From Blepharisma japonicum (taxonomy: Eukaryota > Ciliophora > Heterotrichea > Heterotrichida > Blepharismidae): DNA of 64,000 bases. Both the position numbers and the translations under genes were made by a program. This document shows positions 1 to 12,100 of this stretch, piece by piece. The notes under the pieces were generated by a model. The model did no database searches and was not told the origin of the DNA. It saw nothing but the letters and a program-made list of their open reading frames with translations. Each line of letters begins with the position of its first letter. The first letter of the stretch is position 1. The stretch covers positions 1-64,000 of the forward strand of contig CATKHK010000137.1 in the NCBI GenBank assembly GCA_949751835.1. Direction: 5' to 3'.

Positions 1-409
1 TTAGTTATTTCATCATTATCTAATTATGAAATATATGAAAATTTCACTTATAATGACGGTGCAGTTTTTACTTTATTATCACAGATTTCAATATTTTCTT
101 TAAGAATTTACAAAAATTCTGCCTTTGCGTTTATTGCTGACTCAAGTGTTATAATCGCTAATACAACATTTTTTAGCCAGCACGGGAACCAAGGATGCTT
201 TTATTATATGAGCACAAGCTATACAAATATAACTAACTCAGCCTTTTATCAAGGATTATCTAATAGCTTAGATCTAAGGAAAAGTCTATAGCAAGTTCGC
301 AGATAATTTTTGAAAATGCCCTTATCCAACAGCTTGCTTGGATTATCCTGATCTTTCTAATTTATCTTTAACTGGAATTTGTGATAAAGGCTATGAAAAT
401 AATATGTAT
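1..409 (+). pseudogene. Truncated beta-helix membrane protein relic, subfamily B (copy 1 of a duplicated piece)
   Basis: The window opens inside a relic of the large beta-helix family. Up to about 250 it matches the late beta-helix of gene 5 (near 44310-44580), with motifs such as NQGCF and the Y-x-N-I-x-NS pattern. It then jumps, through an out-of-frame junction near 260-320, to the W-K-C-P / LSLTGICDKGYENNMC segment that in intact genes lies about 1.4 kb further on, before the membrane domain. The same deletion junction is present at 5233-5641, so this is a duplicate of an already broken copy. It then runs into kelch-like sequence. The segment upstream is outside the window. Confidence 0.85.
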
Positions 410-417
410 CAAATTCT

Positions 418-1105
418 CAGGATGCATGAAATTTGCAACAGTGCAGCTGAGGCCATAGCTCACAGTAGGCAAGTATTCTGTAGGGGTGATTTTTTAATGT
501 CAATAATAATTGACAGCAAATATGAAAGTCATACGCTGCCATTTGGAAAACCCCTAAATATCTCGTCAGCTATTTATTTCAATAAAAACGTATATTGCTT
601 CGGAGGGCATGATATATGAGCTATTAAATATCTAGTAGATTTGATTTGGATAGAGCCCGATAGATAGATCTTACTCCTCTACCAAAAGCTGATAAATTAT
701 GCCATAGCATAATATTTAATGGAAATATTTGATTTCTGGATATAAAAATAAAAATTTGTTGATATACTCTGTTAATATTGACTCTTTCTCGGTCATTAAT
801 TACAACTTGGTGGTCATGTAAGAAAGATACTGACAAATCCAGAAGAAAGAATTTATTTGATTGAAGATAGCAATGGATCTGTTTATGAAAGTGAGCTTGG
901 AAATGAGTATATTTGGGAATTAATAGGGACATCACCAATTATTGGTAATCCTACTCTTGTGTATTGGGTATATAATAAAGGAGCAATATATATTGGATGT
1001 ACTGAACTATACAGTAAATTAAGACGCAACTATTACAAATTTGACTTGAATAAAAAAGCGCTAACTAAAATAAGAAAGAGCCAGATATGTTGCATTATAT
1101 TTTAA
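418..1105 (+). pseudogene. Kelch-like protein relic
   Basis: Degenerate relative of the intact kelch-like genes at 3026-4090 and 49744-50721. Recognisable pieces are the SSAIYFNKNVYCFGG blade (about 567-610), the I-I-F-N-G-N-I block (about 705-735), a Y-S-V-N-I-D-S-F-S block (about 765-795) and the C-terminal Y-Y-K-F-D-L-N-K-K tail. Several TAA/TAG codons and frame changes separate these blocks, so one product is not expected. The 5' part is replaced by beta-helix relic sequence. Confidence 0.75.
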
Positions 1106-1370
1106 TTTAGTTGCTTCTATTTTTTCTTAATGGCAATAAGTAAAATCATGCTATTCTTAGAGAAATCTTAAAGGTATTAAAATATTTTTTAACTCAAATT
1201 AAAAGGACACTAATAAGTTCTAGCGTATTTTAAAATTTTTTAATTTATATACAAACATTCCATCAAAATACAAATAGTCAAAAATAATTTACTAGCTAGA
1301 ACTAATTGAGTTGCCTTCAATAGGGGGATATTTCTAATTGATAGTATTTGTAATGGATATCTAGGGTCTA

Positions 1371-1820
1371 ATATGGAACCTAAGCCTCTAAAGCAGCTCA
1401 CCTTACTTAATTCTTGTCCAAGCACTTATGATATTGAGATCATAATTCAGAGAAGAATGCTTTACGAAAATTTAATCTTACTGCACTTTTAGTCGAATTT
1501 ATGCATGAATTTCGATTTCCTATCTATGCTAAAAATATCATAAATCTTCCAAATAATCAATTTTTAGGATTAAAAATCGAGCAATTGTCCCAGAGTTTGT
1601 TTATTTCAGATGAAAATTTAAATATCAAGATAATAGAAGCTAAACGTACAGAAATTGGCAATCTAGACCTTTCACTGGCTCTTGTTTTTATGATGACTCA
1701 ATATCAATTTTTAAAAATGTATGCTCTCCAAATGAAAGTGATTCATATGATTGCTCCGATTTGAGCTATAGAAGATTCTTTATCTAACAGAATAAGTGAA
1801 AATTTTAGCTAGCCCACCTG
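1371..1820 (+). pseudogene. Decayed coding segment, starting like a kelch-like gene
   Basis: About 1374-1420 resembles the start of the intact kelch-like gene at 3026 (MEPKP then KQ, in nearly the same codons). After it an open stretch with TGA read as Trp runs from 1411 to about 1800. Coding-looking text switches frame near 1660 (N-V-C-S-P-N-E-S-D-S-Y-D-C on the new frame), which suggests decay. I do not recognise the middle part. The 265 bases before it (1106-1370) are AT-rich and hold nothing I can name. Confidence 0.4.
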
Positions 1821-1914
1821 CTTTCCACACCCATGTATATGATTTAATATAAACAATTTTTTATTGCTGAGCAACGTTCGAAATGTAAATTTATGATGCA
1901 TTGATAAATTCTTA

Positions 1915-2405
1915 TACTCATCATTTACCAATTAAGTCTGAACACGAATTTTTAGATCAATGACTAACTCAACATGCTGGAAAAATTTATTTGTTAATCT
2001 TTTCAGATTTGAGTGGAATTTACAGTTGTGAGAATCCTTTATCAGATTGAAATTTTATTCCTTTTAAAAATAGTTTATCATTATTTGAATTTATTTTTGG
2101 TTTTGATTTCTTGGTTCTTATGAATTTTAATTCAAAGTTGTTAGATTACCCTCTCTACATTTATCAGGATCTTTATTTTACTCTCTGCAAACTCATATGG
2201 AATTGCTGAGAAAGAGTCAATATCAATTTAGTATACATCAATTGGCAGTGTAATCTCAGATTTTGACCAATTACTAAATAGAATGCCTTGAAATTCGAAA
2301 GTTGATTATGCAAGTGCCAATGTTCTAGTAGTTCTGGAGTCTGCAAGATTTTGTCTTCTTGGTTTCAGTTTCAGTGTTATAAATTACTAAATTTTCTCTG
2401 CCCTT
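1915..2405. pseudogene. Kelch-like relics on both strands (rearranged)
   Basis: On the plus strand about 1915-2090 encodes a kelch-tail-like string (A-G-K-I-Y-L-L-I-F-S-D-L-S-G-I-Y) comparable to N-A-G-E-R-L-Y-L-I in the gene at 49744. On the minus strand 2405 to 2100 reads in order N-L-V-I-Y-N-T-E-T-E-T-K, then I-D-I-D-S-F-S-A-I-P-Y, then I-K-I-L-I-N-V-E-R, matching the middle of the gene at 3026 (I-I-Y-N-T-E-N-E-T-E, E-I-N-S-F-S-T-V-P-Y, I-K-M-L-I-N-T-E-N-R). Stops interrupt both. The opposite orientations suggest an inversion through an old kelch-like copy. The stretch 2406-2600 shows nothing further. Confidence 0.55.
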
Positions 2406-2617
2406 ATCTTATCTAATATTATAAAGGGATATATCGTGTTGTAAGTATTAAAATAATCTTGGTAAGCTCGCGCTAGCAGTTCGTTATGAAGGTTAGAATT
2501 GGTCTGGCATGTTGAGTAAGTTGCTCTAAAATCCTAATCTAATTCTAGATTGCTTGACCTAATCAAAATTTAGCTGTTTTATTTCTTAAAGTGTCTAGAA
2601 GCTGAAGTCTGCAGGGG

Positions 2618-2803
2618 CTATTCCAACCTCGGCTTGGATGATTTCTCTGGTTTTGCTGCAAGATCATCTTCAGTAGCGACGTGGATGTAAGCTTGGATGC
2701 CTGGCTGAGCTGAGACTTCTCCAACACTGACGCTGATCTCTGTTCTGCTGTTTTCCATACACTTGCTTTTCATAAATCCAGCCCAAGGGGTAGTCCTGCT
2801 AGA
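2618..2803 (-). pseudogene. Orphan coding fragment, 61 codons, unrecognised
   Basis: This island is visibly richer in G+C than its surroundings and is open on the minus strand from 2803 to a TAG at 2618-2620. From an internal ATG at 2773 it reads 51 residues with an ordinary soluble-protein composition (MENSRTEISVSVGEVSAQPG, then I-Q-A-Y-I-H-V-A-T-E-D-D-L). Both ends pass abruptly into AT-rich DNA. I do not recognise the protein. The likeliest reading is a displaced exon or 3' end of an unrelated gene; a real small gene is possible. Confidence 0.35.
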
Positions 2804-2823
2804 TTAGGCCCGCGAGGGTTCTT

Positions 2824-2970
2824 ATGAAGGATCAATTATTTCGTTATGAATCAAAGATATATCAATTTGATTGGAAAAAATTAGAAATAAAACGATGCTT
2901 AGGCGTTGAAGACTTGAATGTGGGTGAAAAGACGCGAGAAATTAATATTTTATATTCTGATATTGAATAA
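2824..2970 (+). CDS. Small ORF, 48 aa, possibly a kelch-like C-terminal tail
   Basis: ATG at 2824, TAA at 2968-2970. The string K-I-Y-Q-F-D-W-K-K-L-E-I resembles the C-terminal blade of the kelch-like genes here (Y-Y-K-F-R-L-D-K-K-K-L-F-E-I in the gene that starts only 56 bp downstream). It could therefore be the cut-off tail of another copy rather than an independent gene. No other domain is visible. Confidence 0.3.
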   Translation: MKDQLFRYESKIYQFDWKKLEIKRCLGVEDLNVGEKTREINILYSDIE

Positions 2971-3025
2971 AAGAATGGTATAGTAAGAAATTATAATATA
3001 CTCTTAGAATGTCATAATTTATAAT

Positions 3026-4090
3026 ATGGAACCTAAGCCTCAAAAGCAGATCAGCTTGCTTATTTTCTGCCCGATCCTTATTGGAAAACCTCTAAATACT
3101 GAGCTAATAGGCACCCAAAAATTAAATCTTCAACAAATAAGAGATAAAACATCTGCCCTTTGGAGCAGGGCTAATAATCTAGAAACAGAAAAAGATTTTA
3201 GACAAACTTGCTTATTTTTCAAGGAGAATTCTATGTCTGATCCAGAGCTTTTTGAAGCATACCAAGATTATGTCAAAACTTACCATGAAATTACATCTCT
3301 TTACTTTCTTAGAGGATGTGGACATAGAACTGAATTAATAATTTACAACACTGAAAATGAAACAGAAGAGATAAAAGTTCTCGAAACCCCAGAACCATTA
3401 GGCTGGGCAACATGCATTGCTCAGCTTCCTAATGGTGAATTGTTTTGCTATGGTAGTCCTTGAACTTCTGGGATTACGTTAATAATTAGTAGTGATTATA
3501 AAGTTCGAATTTTACCATCTGGAGTGCCTTGCTGCAATTCATCAGCTATTTATTTTAACAAGAGCATCTATTGTTTTGGAGGAATAGGGGATAATAAATA
3601 TTTATCTCCTTCTAGTAGATATGATTTAGATGAAAATCGGTGAGTTAAACTTCCTCCAATGCCAAAAGTTGATAGGTGGCACAATAGTTCAATATTTAAT
3701 GGAAATATTTTATTTTCTGGATTTAAAAATCAGAATCTTTTGATATATTCAATTGAAATTAATTCTTTCTCAACTGTTCCATATATCTTTCCAGAGGATA
3801 TAAAGATGCTGATAAATACAGAAAATAGACTCTATTTACTTGGATTTGGCGAAAAATTGATGATCTATGAAAGTGAAGATGGATTTTCTTGGAATAAAAA
3901 AATAGCAAAATCGATAATTTCGAATTGGCCTAATGATAAATATTGCAGATATAATAAAGGAGGAATTTATATGGGATATATAGCCGACATATTTAGTTAC
4001 GAATATAACCGCTACTATAAGTTTAGACTAGATAAAAAAAAGCTATTTGAAATAGAAAACGATAACCTTAAGAATTATTATCTTTTTTAA
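3026..4090 (+). CDS. Kelch-repeat protein, 354 aa
   Basis: Reading TGA as Trp gives one open frame from ATG 3026 to TAA 4088-4090; in-frame TGA at 3461-3463 and again near 3641 fall at Trp positions (the second ends D-E-N-R-W, a normal kelch ending). Residues 1-105 are an uncharacterised N-terminus. From about residue 110 kelch-type blades follow: PNGELFCYG, SSAIYFNKSIYCFGG, R-Y-D-L-D-E-N-R-W, F-N-G-N-I-L-F-S-G, and a C-terminal K-G-G-I-Y-M-G-Y blade. Kelch repeats form beta-propellers that usually bind other proteins; the partner is unknown. No signal peptide or membrane segment is seen, so a cytosolic protein is likely. It is related to the gene at 49744 and to at least three relics nearby. 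Confidence 0.8.
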
Positions 4091-4634
4091 AATAGCACTA
4101 TTTATTTTAAGAGTTTATAGATATGCTATATATTCTAAATAAATATATGAGATACTAAAATGTCCTATCTTAACTAAAATGACAGAACTTACTGAATTTA
4201 CGACTATAGAATTTTTAAAAACATTTATTGTTCTGAAGAGATGAAATAATGGCTACTAACTCTAGAGATAATATTTGGACAAAATCGATGAATTAAGCTG
4301 TGTCTAAGACAAGTCTAATTCTTTATGAAGTAGTTAATATTTAAAGGTAATATATTATTATGGAATAAAAGAATTCTCTACTCAATAGACAATGACCTTT
4401 CTCAGGTAAATTCTTATAGTTTCATTGATGAAAATATAGAACTTATAAATTATCAGAGAGATGTGATTAAAAATTGACGAATTTATAATTATTGTTCTAT
4501 ATTCGTTTTATTAAACACAGCTTTTGCAAGCAATCAAATTCTTTTAATGAAAGAGTTATTTATATTGAAAAAATCACTAGAATATATTCGCTATTGACAC
4601 TCTGAATAAATAGCACTTTTTTTAGTAATTAAAC
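4091..4634. other. Gene-free stretch with a faint kelch-like relic
   Basis: AT-rich. About 4325-4450 (plus) still reads I-F-K-G-N-I-L-L then I-L-Y-S-I-D-N-D, like the I-F-N-G-N-I-L and L-L-Q-Y-S-I-D-L-D blocks of the gene at 49744, before decaying. Nothing else was recognised. Confidence 0.45.
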
Positions 4635-5935
4635 TTTAGATGGCTTTTGTATTTATATAGGCTATAGTTTAGAGTTTAATTATGATTCTTCAGTAACTGG
4701 CTGGACTCTTCAAGAAAATACAGCAAGCTTTTTAGGCACTATTATCTTTGACCATTGCAGCTTTATAAAAAATATTTATAGCTCTGGATTTAATATAGTT
4801 ACAAGCAAAAATACTGAAGATTATTCTTCAAAAATTATTCTAAATTTTTGTATTTTTCAGTATAATTCTACAATAAAACACTTTTTATGGATAATACAAA
4901 TATAAACTCTACCTTAGAAGTTTATGAGTCTGTATTTGAATATAATATTGGCTCAATATTTCCACTTGATTGTGATTATGCAGTTGTTAAAATATTTTCT
5001 ATTTCTGGTGGAGCGCTAGGTCTTAAGAATTCAACAATTTTTAAATCTAAAAATGCAAGTGATTTAAATTGTAGCAGCAAGAATAATGGCAGAGTTCTCT
5101 TTAGAATGAATTATACCCACTCTTAGAGGTGTTATATATGCTTACTCTGATGCTCAATTTTACATTTTTGATTCAAATTTTGATAAAAATTCTTTTAATA
5201 CCAATGGATCAGCTATATTTATGGCAAGTTTGTTAGTTATTTCATCATTATCTAATTATGAAATATATGAAAATTTCACTTATAATGACGGTGCAGTTTT
5301 TACTTTATTATCACAGATTTCAATATTTTCTTTAAGAATTTACAAAAATTCTGCCTTTGTGTTTATTGCTGACTCAAGTGTTATAATCGCTAATACAACA
5401 TTTTTTAGCCAGCACGGGAATCAAGGATGCTTTTATTATATGAGCACAAGCTATACAAATATAAATAACTCAACCTTTTATTAAGGATTATCTAATAGCT
5501 TAGATCTAAGGAAAAGTCTATAGCAAGTTCGCAGATAATTTTTGAAAATGCCCTTATCCAACAGCTTGCTTGGATTATCCTGATCTTTCGAATTTATCTT
5601 TAACTGGAATTTGTGATAAAGGCTATGAAAATAATATGTGTAATTCATGCGAATATAGCTATTCAAGATTATGATACTTTTCATTACTAAATATAAACAT
5701 TTATATAGATAAAAAATTGTAATTTTATTGATTTATTTAAAATTATTATTCAAAAATTTTTTCTTAAAACTCAACATTGCAAATCATATATAAAAATGAA
5801 TGACAAATTTGCCCTGACTATATCACTAATATTTTTAGTTTGTTAGGAATTTCTGTATAATTGATTTTTGTCACAATAATCACCTTAAAGATAAGAAGAA
5901 ATTCTTTAACGCAAGCCAAATTCTTTCCAAAAAGA
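4635..5935 (+). pseudogene. Beta-helix membrane protein relic, subfamily B, internally deleted
   Basis: Matches gene 5 (about 43610-44340) with frequent frame changes: the D-G-x-C-I-Y-I block, F-S-G-T-I, then the E-V-Y-E-S-x-F-E-Y-N-x-G-S-I-F block and the C-S-S-x-x-N-G block. At about 5500-5540 it jumps to the K-C-P-Y-P / LSLTGICDKGYENNMC segment with the same junction as the copy at 1-409. It ends within the first membrane segment (about 5800-5935, C-P-D-Y-I-T-N-I-F). A 117-bp TA-bounded insertion (5672-5788) interrupts the Y-S-R-L-Y region. Intact relatives are near 80% identical by eye. Not expected to make a full product. Confidence 0.85.
5672..5788. mobile_element. 117-bp TA-bounded insertion, candidate internal eliminated sequence
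   Basis: The relic reads GATTA, then 117 extra bases, then TATAAAAATGAATG, where gene 2 reads GATTATATAGAAATGAGTG without interruption. Removing one TA plus the insert restores the alignment exactly. The insert starts TATGATAC and its reverse complement starts TATGATTT, a 6-bp terminal inverted repeat that includes the TA. Blepharisma IESs are known to be TA-bounded and cut by PiggyBac-like transposases. Whether this piece is excised in vivo is inference. Confidence 0.55.
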
Positions 5936-6131
5936 AAGGGTAATAAGTAAGTAAGCAATTAAATGATCTCTCTCTTATAGTATAAAACAAGATTTTAGCT
6001 ACAAGAATTCATGCTTAGCAATAAATTCTTTTATAGCTATTAGCTTGAGCTTTAAAAAATCTAAAAGCTGCTTTACAAATTTTATTACTATAATTTTTAT
6101 TATTGTTTTTAAAACGTAAATAATTTTAAGT
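5936..6131. other. Short spacer between convergent units
   Basis: AT-rich spacer between the plus-strand relic and the stop of minus-strand gene 1. No gene or clear signal. The small antisense ORF found after gene 4 is not present here. Confidence 0.5.
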
Positions 6132-9100
6132 TTATTTTTCACTGTTTTCCGCTTGTCTTGCTATCTCTTGAAAGCTGCAATCTTTGCTTAAATTAAAACC
6201 CTGGCTTTCGATTAATAATATATCATTCGACACAATAGAAGAGTTTATGCTCTGCAAATTTTGGCCATCTAAATACTTTCTACTTTGATTCTCATCTTCA
6301 ATTTCACTATTAACCTTACTTTTATTTCGCCAGTTGCTAATGTTTTTTTTAAATGCAGTCAAAATTGATTTAAGGAGATGAAATGCCCAGTAAATTAAAA
6401 AATAAAGATTCGCTATAATAATAATAGCATAGAAAAAAATGTTTGCTCCATCACTTAATGACCCCATTAAATAATAAAGTCCGCTGTATATGGTTACAAC
6501 ACAAACTAATTTTGAGCGTAGCTCCATTTGGTTTAATTTATACTCTGTATAAGGATTATTTGAGTATTGCAAACGTAAATAAATTGAGTAAATAATAGCT
6601 ACTATCAGTGCTTGGATTTTTAAAGAGATTTTTGTTAAAAACACTAAGCAGCAAATCAAAATGATTTTGCTATAAAGAATAATAAATTCCCAATAAAAAT
6701 GTTCAGTCTTGAATCCATTGAAAAGAAATCCATAAGTAAGGCGGACATTTATATTTTCAAGTTTTTTTCTATTTCTGATAATATTTACCAAACAAATAGT
6801 TGGCAAAATAATACCCCATAAAATGATAGTGGGCAAAGAAATTGTCAACATATAAAAAATATGATCATAATTCCAGCACCTAATGTCAAGATCTTCTTCA
6901 AGCCAATATTCACCAGAATTAATTTCTGTGCAGTTCATTGATGCAAACATTTTTTTCACAATACTTGGGTGAATTAAAAATAATAAAATAATGCATGTTG
7001 AAATAAAATCATCCCGAAAAGTTTTATATGAGGATTTGACTAGCTTAATTATATACCAAAAAAGAAAAGATAAAAGTAGCATCAAAAAGGGAATAAAAGC
7101 AATTATAGTAAGAGTCCTAAAATATATCACACTTGTGGAGTCTTCGTATTTAAAGAGACATTGAAATGAATAAATTTGTTGATAAACGTAGTCAGTGTTG
7201 TTTTGGACTTTGAAAAGTGCCAAAACTTCTGATGATCAATTAAGTTTGAAGCTAGATGCTAAAATAACAGTTTGAATATAATTCAAAAATATTTTTATAT
7301 AGATTGATACATGAGATTTTGATTTAAAAGCAGATTTTCTTGTTGTATTTACTATAATAAATGATAAAATAATGAGTAAAAGGGTAATTCCTAGTAATAT
7401 CAAAATATTGTTTTTAGTATCAGGGCATTCTTCACATTTATTACTGGATGTATGCGAGTATCCAATTTTGCAGGATTGACATTTATTACCTTTATATGCT
7501 ATCCCGCATTCTCCTGTATAGGAAAGATTATTTATATCAGGCGAACCCAGACAAGCTTGAGGATGTGGACATTTTCAAAACTTATCCGTATACATATTAT
7601 CTCTTCAATATTCAGGCTTTGGAACCATTGTATAATTTCCATAACATACTGCATGATCTGGGCAAGCCAGACACGAAATTAAATTTGGGTTTAGACTATA
7701 AAATCCTTCAGGACAAACTTCACAGTTTTTTCCTGATTTGACTTCTCCTATTTCGCATTCTCTTATTTCTATGCCCAAAGCCAAGTTTTGACTATAAAAA
7801 GACTCTCCTGATTTTTTTATTTTGTCTATATCAATTGCTGAAGAAGTGACCATTATTTGTATAGAAGATCCAGGCTCTTCTGATATAATGAATTTAGAAA
7901 AATTAAAAATTCCTTTTAGAGCAGTAACTTTGGTTGTTCCTGACAGTTGTGTTGATGAATTAACAGCTCGCAGGCTGGCTTCACTTGAATTATCAGTTCT
8001 TATAATATTATTCATATCGTCAACTAAAGCAATTAGTAAGGGAACTTTTATCGTTTGCCCGGATGCTACTTCAGTTACATTGAAGTCTGATATTGGGACA
8101 TCTAAATTTCTTCTTTTATAGTCAATTAAACTTCCGTCCTCTTTTGCTTGCATTAACTTAATTGGGAAAGAAGCAATACTCTGCCCATATTCAGCAATAT
8201 TGTTTTTGTAATAATTATTAGATAGTTTAGGTATTCTATCATCTCAGCTAATGGCTCCTCCATTAAATGCTGCAACATTTTCAGTAAAATTGGTACTTTT
8301 TATAATAAAATTGCATGTCTTTGTGCCAGAACAACTCATTTGAATCCCTCCACCACTTCCATATTTTGCTTTATTATTTTTTTGTAGTATTGCTTTATTT
8401 TCCTTAAAAGTAGATAAATAAATATTTATTCCTATACTGCTTATCCAGATTGCGCCTCCGTTTTGGGCAATATTAGTATCAAACATGCACTTAGAAATAT
8501 TATAAGGTTTACTTATTTCATCACTTGTTGTAAAAAATAGTGCACCTCCATTTAAAGATGCACTATTACTTGTAAAAAGGCTCGAATCAATACTAATTAT
8601 GCTGCATGAGTCACAATATACTGCTCCGCCGTTAATTCCAATGCCACTCATAAATGTTGAATTTATTATTTCTAAATTTTTCAGTTGTGTCCCATATATC
8701 CCTGATAAAGTAAATTTTGAAAAAAATGAATTTTCAACTGAGAGAGCTGATTGATCAGCATTTATAATGCCTCCTGCTGAAGCACTATTTATATCATGAA
8801 ATTCAGAGTTATTGATGCTTACTATACTTTCAAAAATTGCATAAATTGCGCCTCCTTTAGAAGAAGACAACTGATTAAACACTGAAGAATTTATTAAAAG
8901 TGTACTAGAGCTTAAGTAGATCGCTCCTCCACTCTCAGAGGTACTGCCTTTATAAAATGTCGTATTTTGTATGTTTAAGATACTCTGAGATAATAAATAA
9001 ATGAAGCTTCCAGAAATGCTTTGCTGGTTTTCAAAGCTTAAATTACTAATATCCGCTATAGAAAAAGTTAATTTGATTCCAGAAGCATACCCCTTTGCAG

Positions 9101-12100
9101 AATTTCCATTAATAGTTAATGACAAAAGAGAAATTTTAGAACTAACCAGGGTAATTAATCCAGAACCCTCAGCATGGTTATTTATAAATTCTGTCAGCTC
9201 TATATATGAAGTCGTTGCGTTGCAGTTAAATACAGAAATCGCAGATCCATCTTTTCCGCATGAATTTTGAGAGAATCTTGAATTAGATATGAAAAATTGT
9301 GATTCTTGCTCAGAGTCTAATACTCCCCCTTTGCCATTTGCAGCTTTATTTTGAATAAAAGTGCAGTTATCACAGTGAAAAACTGATTTAAAGGTAATTG
9401 CTATAACTCCTCCATATTTTTCACTTGTATTATTTAGGAATTGCGAACTAGCATAAAGAATGGCTGAGTTCTGAAGGTAAAAGCATGATCCAAAATTAGC
9501 AGAATTATATTGAAATATTGATCCGCGATCAGAAAAATAATCAAAATTTAAAGAAACGGTAATACCTTGATTGTATTCAAATAAACAATTTTCAGTTTCA
9601 ACTGTTGAATTTCTGTTCTGGTTGTCTACATTTATAATAGAGCCACCAATGTTATTCCTGAAGGTAGATAGCTCAATTATTGCTTTTGAACGAAGCTCAA
9701 TGCTATCATCAGTTATATCAATATGAAAAACTGCTCCAAAGTTAGAAGAATTCTCTATGAAATCGCATGATTTAAATGATAAAATTCCGCTATAATAATA
9801 TAAAGTAATAGTTCCTGATGTATGAGAGTAATTTTCTTCGAATTTTGAAGAAACTATTGTTGAGCTTTGAGATAAAGAAACAGAGCGATCCAAATACAAA
9901 GCTGAGCCATAGTCTGCATAATTCTCTGTAAAATTTGTTTGGGAAATGATTAAATCAATTCCTAAAGGCATTGTCGATTTTGTTTCTATATAGATTCCTC
10001 CACCATTCATTTGAGCTGAATTATTTCTAAAACTGCTTGACGTGATAATAATTGATCCTTTGTCATTTGCAGAAGTTAAAATAAAATAAATTGCACCCCC
10101 ATTATTTAGTTTTGATTCATTTGATTCAAATTTAGAGAATTCAACGTTAATATTTTTACCTGAGAAATAAATTGCAGATGCAAAATTAGCAAAATTATCT
10201 ATAAATGTGCTATTTGTAATATACAAATTATTTTCACTTTCTATTTTGATTACTCCGTTACCAGATAAGTGGTAATTTTTATTTCCTATAAATGTTGAAT
10301 TTATTATATTTCTATCATAATGCCCTGTAAAATAAAAGCATGCTGGCAAAGGTCCATTTCCTGTGTTCCCTGTACAATTAAGTGACGATAAATTAGAAAT
10401 ATCTGAGCTATAAACAATATAAGTTGGTGAGGAATGTCTGCACGTATTATTAGCAATTGTTAAAGGAATAATATCCAAATTATAAGAGCCTGATAAAGAC
10501 ACCATATAATTGCAGTCAATTGCACTTGTGCTATTCTTTCTCTTGCTTATATATAAATTTTCAATATCTCGATTTTCTATAAAATAATCCAGAAGTAAGC
10601 TATTAATATTTTTATCTTCTTCAGAAGATCCGTTAGAATCAATGACTAAATCTTTTAAGTCAAAATTCACCAAATTACTTGTAGTTATCATGGCTTGAGC
10701 ATGGTTGTTTTTAAAAGTAATATTCATCATTTTGCATCATCTTGGTAATAGATTTGCTTTAATTATATTAGAATTAGGTAATGTTATACTGCTCGTTGTT
10801 TGAGTTTTATATTCATCTAATATTTTCTGATTGCTAATATATATTAAAGCGTCACTTTGCACGCCATTTGATTCAAAAGTCAAATTATTCAAATAAATGT
10901 TTAAAAGTTTTCCTAAAAGTTCGATATGGATTAATCCTTGGTTTCCATAATTTGATATAAAGCTTGCGTCATGAATGTATACATGCATAAGTGTTAAATA
11001 AGATAAAAAGGAAGATTCATTACGGCTAGTTCCATAACCTGTAATATCAATTTCTGTATAAAATAGGCCTGTTTGGAAATAATTATACATAAACGTGCAA
11101 TTTTCTATTTCAATATTTTGCATTTTGTTGATATATATTAATGAAGCACTTGATAGAGAGCTTTGCTCCTTAAGATAGACTAAATTGTATTTAAAATCCA
11201 CATTTTTTATTACAATGGATTGTGAGTTTTCAGAATATAAAAACCCTCTAAAATCAAAAGAATCGCCAAACTCGTATCCATTATTTAGCCTTTTTACAAA
11301 GCCATGAAGATACAAAATATCTAGCCCTGAGCTTTTTATAACTGCATTTTTTTCCTGACCTTTTAGCCTAATATTATCAAAACTAACATTAAGTAGCTTT
11401 AAAGATCCAGATCCAGCTATAATTGAATCATAATTAAATCTCAAATTTTTTATTTCCACATTTGACAAAATTAAATTAGAATTTTGCAAATTAAAAAGAC
11501 TGAGATCAGTAGCTTGGTCAGATTCGCAATAATTTATTGGCAAATTTTGTGAAATAGGCTCGCTTCTATCACTGTAGTAGTATCCATCAGTATCATTATA
11601 AGTACTATATGCACAATATCCACAATATTCTTCACCAGAGCATGCAATATATTGTTCTCCACCATCAAAAATCACATTTTCAAATTTAACTGGACCATTA
11701 ATTATGAAAGATTCAAGTAATCATCCATTGATCTTTATTGTTATTTTATTTTCATCATATGTACTCAGCGTTAAACTTTTAAATGATAAAGATAAATTAG
11801 AATTGGATAAACTATAATTTCCGTCATTGGCCAAAATCAAAAAAATAATTTTATTTGATAAATTTTCAATAGATTGCAGTGCATGTTCAAGTGTTTCAAA
11901 AGGAGAGGTAATGCTCCCATCTCCAGATGGAGAAGAATCTTTTTGATTCGAAGTTACGTGATATATATAAAAATCTGAAGCCTTATAGCTGTTTGTGTAG
12001 CCTATGTGAATTCCAAAAATATCGATAGCTGTTTGATAACTATAATCGCTATAAAATAAGCATGATGTAATAGGATTGCAGTAATTGCAAATTCATGATT

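Noticed and set aside
9001-9270. Plus-strand ORF inside gene 1 (also 7448-7741, 7822-8121)
   Set aside because: Antisense shadows of the helix and knot coding sequence. Repeating beta-helix codons leave the opposite strand open by chance.
8244-10730. Bacterial (chlamydial) Pmp gene acquired by recent transfer
   Set aside because: Introns, TGA=Trp, AT-rich codon use and fusion to LNR and membrane domains are all ciliate-like; the repeat likeness may be convergent.
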